Under the pieces are notes generated by a model. It was not told the origin of the DNA. It made no database searches and saw only the letters and a program-made list of their open reading frames with translations. A stretch of DNA of 64,000 nucleotides, from contig NZ_DRFS01000013.1 of NCBI RefSeq assembly GCF_011050415.1, positions 62,001 through 126,000 on the forward strand, written 5' to 3'. Positions 63,578-64,000 of the stretch are shown here, piece after piece (the stretch's first letter is position 1; each line of letters starts with the position of its first letter). This DNA is from Halomonas sp. (GTDB lineage: Bacteria > Pseudomonadota > Gammaproteobacteria > Pseudomonadales > Halomonadaceae). A program made the position numbers and the translations under genes.

Positions 63578-64000
63578 ATGCACCACCTTCCACTAATCAT
63601 GTGGTTCATCGTGTTATTCGTCGGGTTATGTCTAGGCAGCTTTCTTAACGTAGTGATTACACGGCTACCCGTTATGTTAATGCGTAGCTGGCGCAACGAA
63701 GCTCGGTCGGCTCTCGAGCTTGGCGCTGAACCGACGCCACGCTTTAATTTGGCAACACCAGGTTCGATGTGCCCACGCTGTGAAACCCCTATCAAATGGC
63801 ATGACAATCTGCCGCTTGTTGGCTGGATTAAACGCCGAGGGCGCTGTGCGGAGTGCCAAACCAGTATCAGCGTGCAGTATCCGCTGGTGGAATTGGCCGG
63901 TGGCCTGCTGGCCTTGTCGGTATTAGCTCTTTACGGCCTCACATCACAAGCACTGTTTATTTACGGCGCTTGTTTAGCACTGCTAACCCTTGCGGTGATC
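63578..64000 (+). CDS. pilD: PilD, prepilin peptidase / N-methyltransferase (truncated by window end)
   Basis: The first 141 codons are present. The N-terminus GSFLNVVITRLPVMLMRSWR is the TFPP signature, and two CxxC pairs (CPRCETPIKW and CAECQTSIS) form the zinc-binding cytoplasmic loop. The two catalytic Asp residues lie further downstream, outside the window. AAGGAG lies 5 nt upstream of the ATG. It processes the leader of PilA and the minor pilins. Confidence 0.96.
   Translation, partial: MHHLPLIMWFIVLFVGLCLGSFLNVVITRLPVMLMRSWRNEARSALELGAEPTPRFNLATPGSMCPRCETPIKWHDNLPLVGWIKRRGRCAECQTSISVQYPLVELAGGLLALSVLALYGLTSQALFIYGACLALLTLAVI

Noticed and set aside
1..64000. CRISPR array, prophage or complete restriction-modification system
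   Set aside because: No regularly spaced repeats, phage structural genes or methylase/endonuclease pair were seen.

Overview
The window looks like chromosomal DNA of a marine or halophilic gammaproteobacterium, most likely Halomonas or a close member of the Halomonadaceae. This is inferred from gene content and protein style, not from a marker gene. Supporting features are moderate GC, the gammaproteobacterial order aspS-ruvC-ruvA-ruvB-ybgC-tolQ, a RegB/RegA redox pair, a NadM-Nudix fusion, an orphan HybE-like protein and a pilA/pilBCD locus. Most of the window is ordinary housekeeping DNA with tight gene packing, clear Shine-Dalgarno sequences and intrinsic terminators. There is no rRNA operon, intact prophage or CRISPR array.

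Layout: 1-5.8 kb is the leftward aspS (own terminator), ruvC, ruvA, ruvB, ybgC, tolQ cluster plus an FmdB-type zinc ribbon. 6-20.9 kb holds metabolism and repair genes: a 2-hydroxyacid dehydrogenase, acylphosphatase, YihY, NadM-Nudix, a LysR regulator, cardiolipin synthase, class I fumarase, nei, uvrB, OsmC with an HMA-like partner, ygfZ, a TatD-like nuclease and prfC. 21-27 kb holds a YjfB-like motility protein, a D-amino-acid dehydrogenase-like flavoprotein, a very large ammonium-transporter fusion to PAS-PAS-GGDEF-EAL, and a Pro-Arg-His-His tRNA operon. 27-39.6 kb holds folD, mtnN, pyrC, regB/regA, ketone-body genes (3-hydroxybutyrate dehydrogenase and scoAB with a divergent LysR), grxA, a HybE-like protein, a PlsC acyltransferase and a LysM/LytM lipoprotein. 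39.7-46.2 kb is a divergent glycine locus: gcvT and an alanine/glycine symporter leftward, gcvH-gcvP rightward. 46-53.1 kb holds a LysR regulator, ppnN, a TSUP permease, a DUF6694-like lipoprotein and a membrane/coiled-coil protein next to a TelA-family protein.

53.2-57.8 kb is the accessory part. It contains a DUF1345 remnant fused to an IS3-type transposase start, an SDR/AraC divergent pair, a frameshifted small ORF, an 18-base match to the end of a guaA gene (a known island integration site), an internally deleted IS30-like transposase, half of an integron attC-like site, and three small uncharacterised genes. It reads as a repeatedly used integration hotspot now mostly decayed. 58.1-64 kb returns to core DNA: tRNA-Pro(GGG), suhB, a CigR-like secreted protein, pilA, and rightward pilB, pilC and the start of pilD.

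Functional themes: nitrogen and glycine use (Amt fusion with a candidate sigma-54 promoter, amino-acid dehydrogenase, symporter, Gcv system), redox sensing (RegBA, GrxA, OsmC), ketone-body/PHB turnover (BDH, ScoAB), genome repair (RuvABC, Nei, UvrB), and surface motility (type IV pilus, c-di-GMP). The most unusual single gene is the Amt-PAS-PAS-GGDEF-EAL fusion. It keeps the transporter twin histidines, the c-di-GMP inhibitory site and all the EAL catalytic residues I could check.
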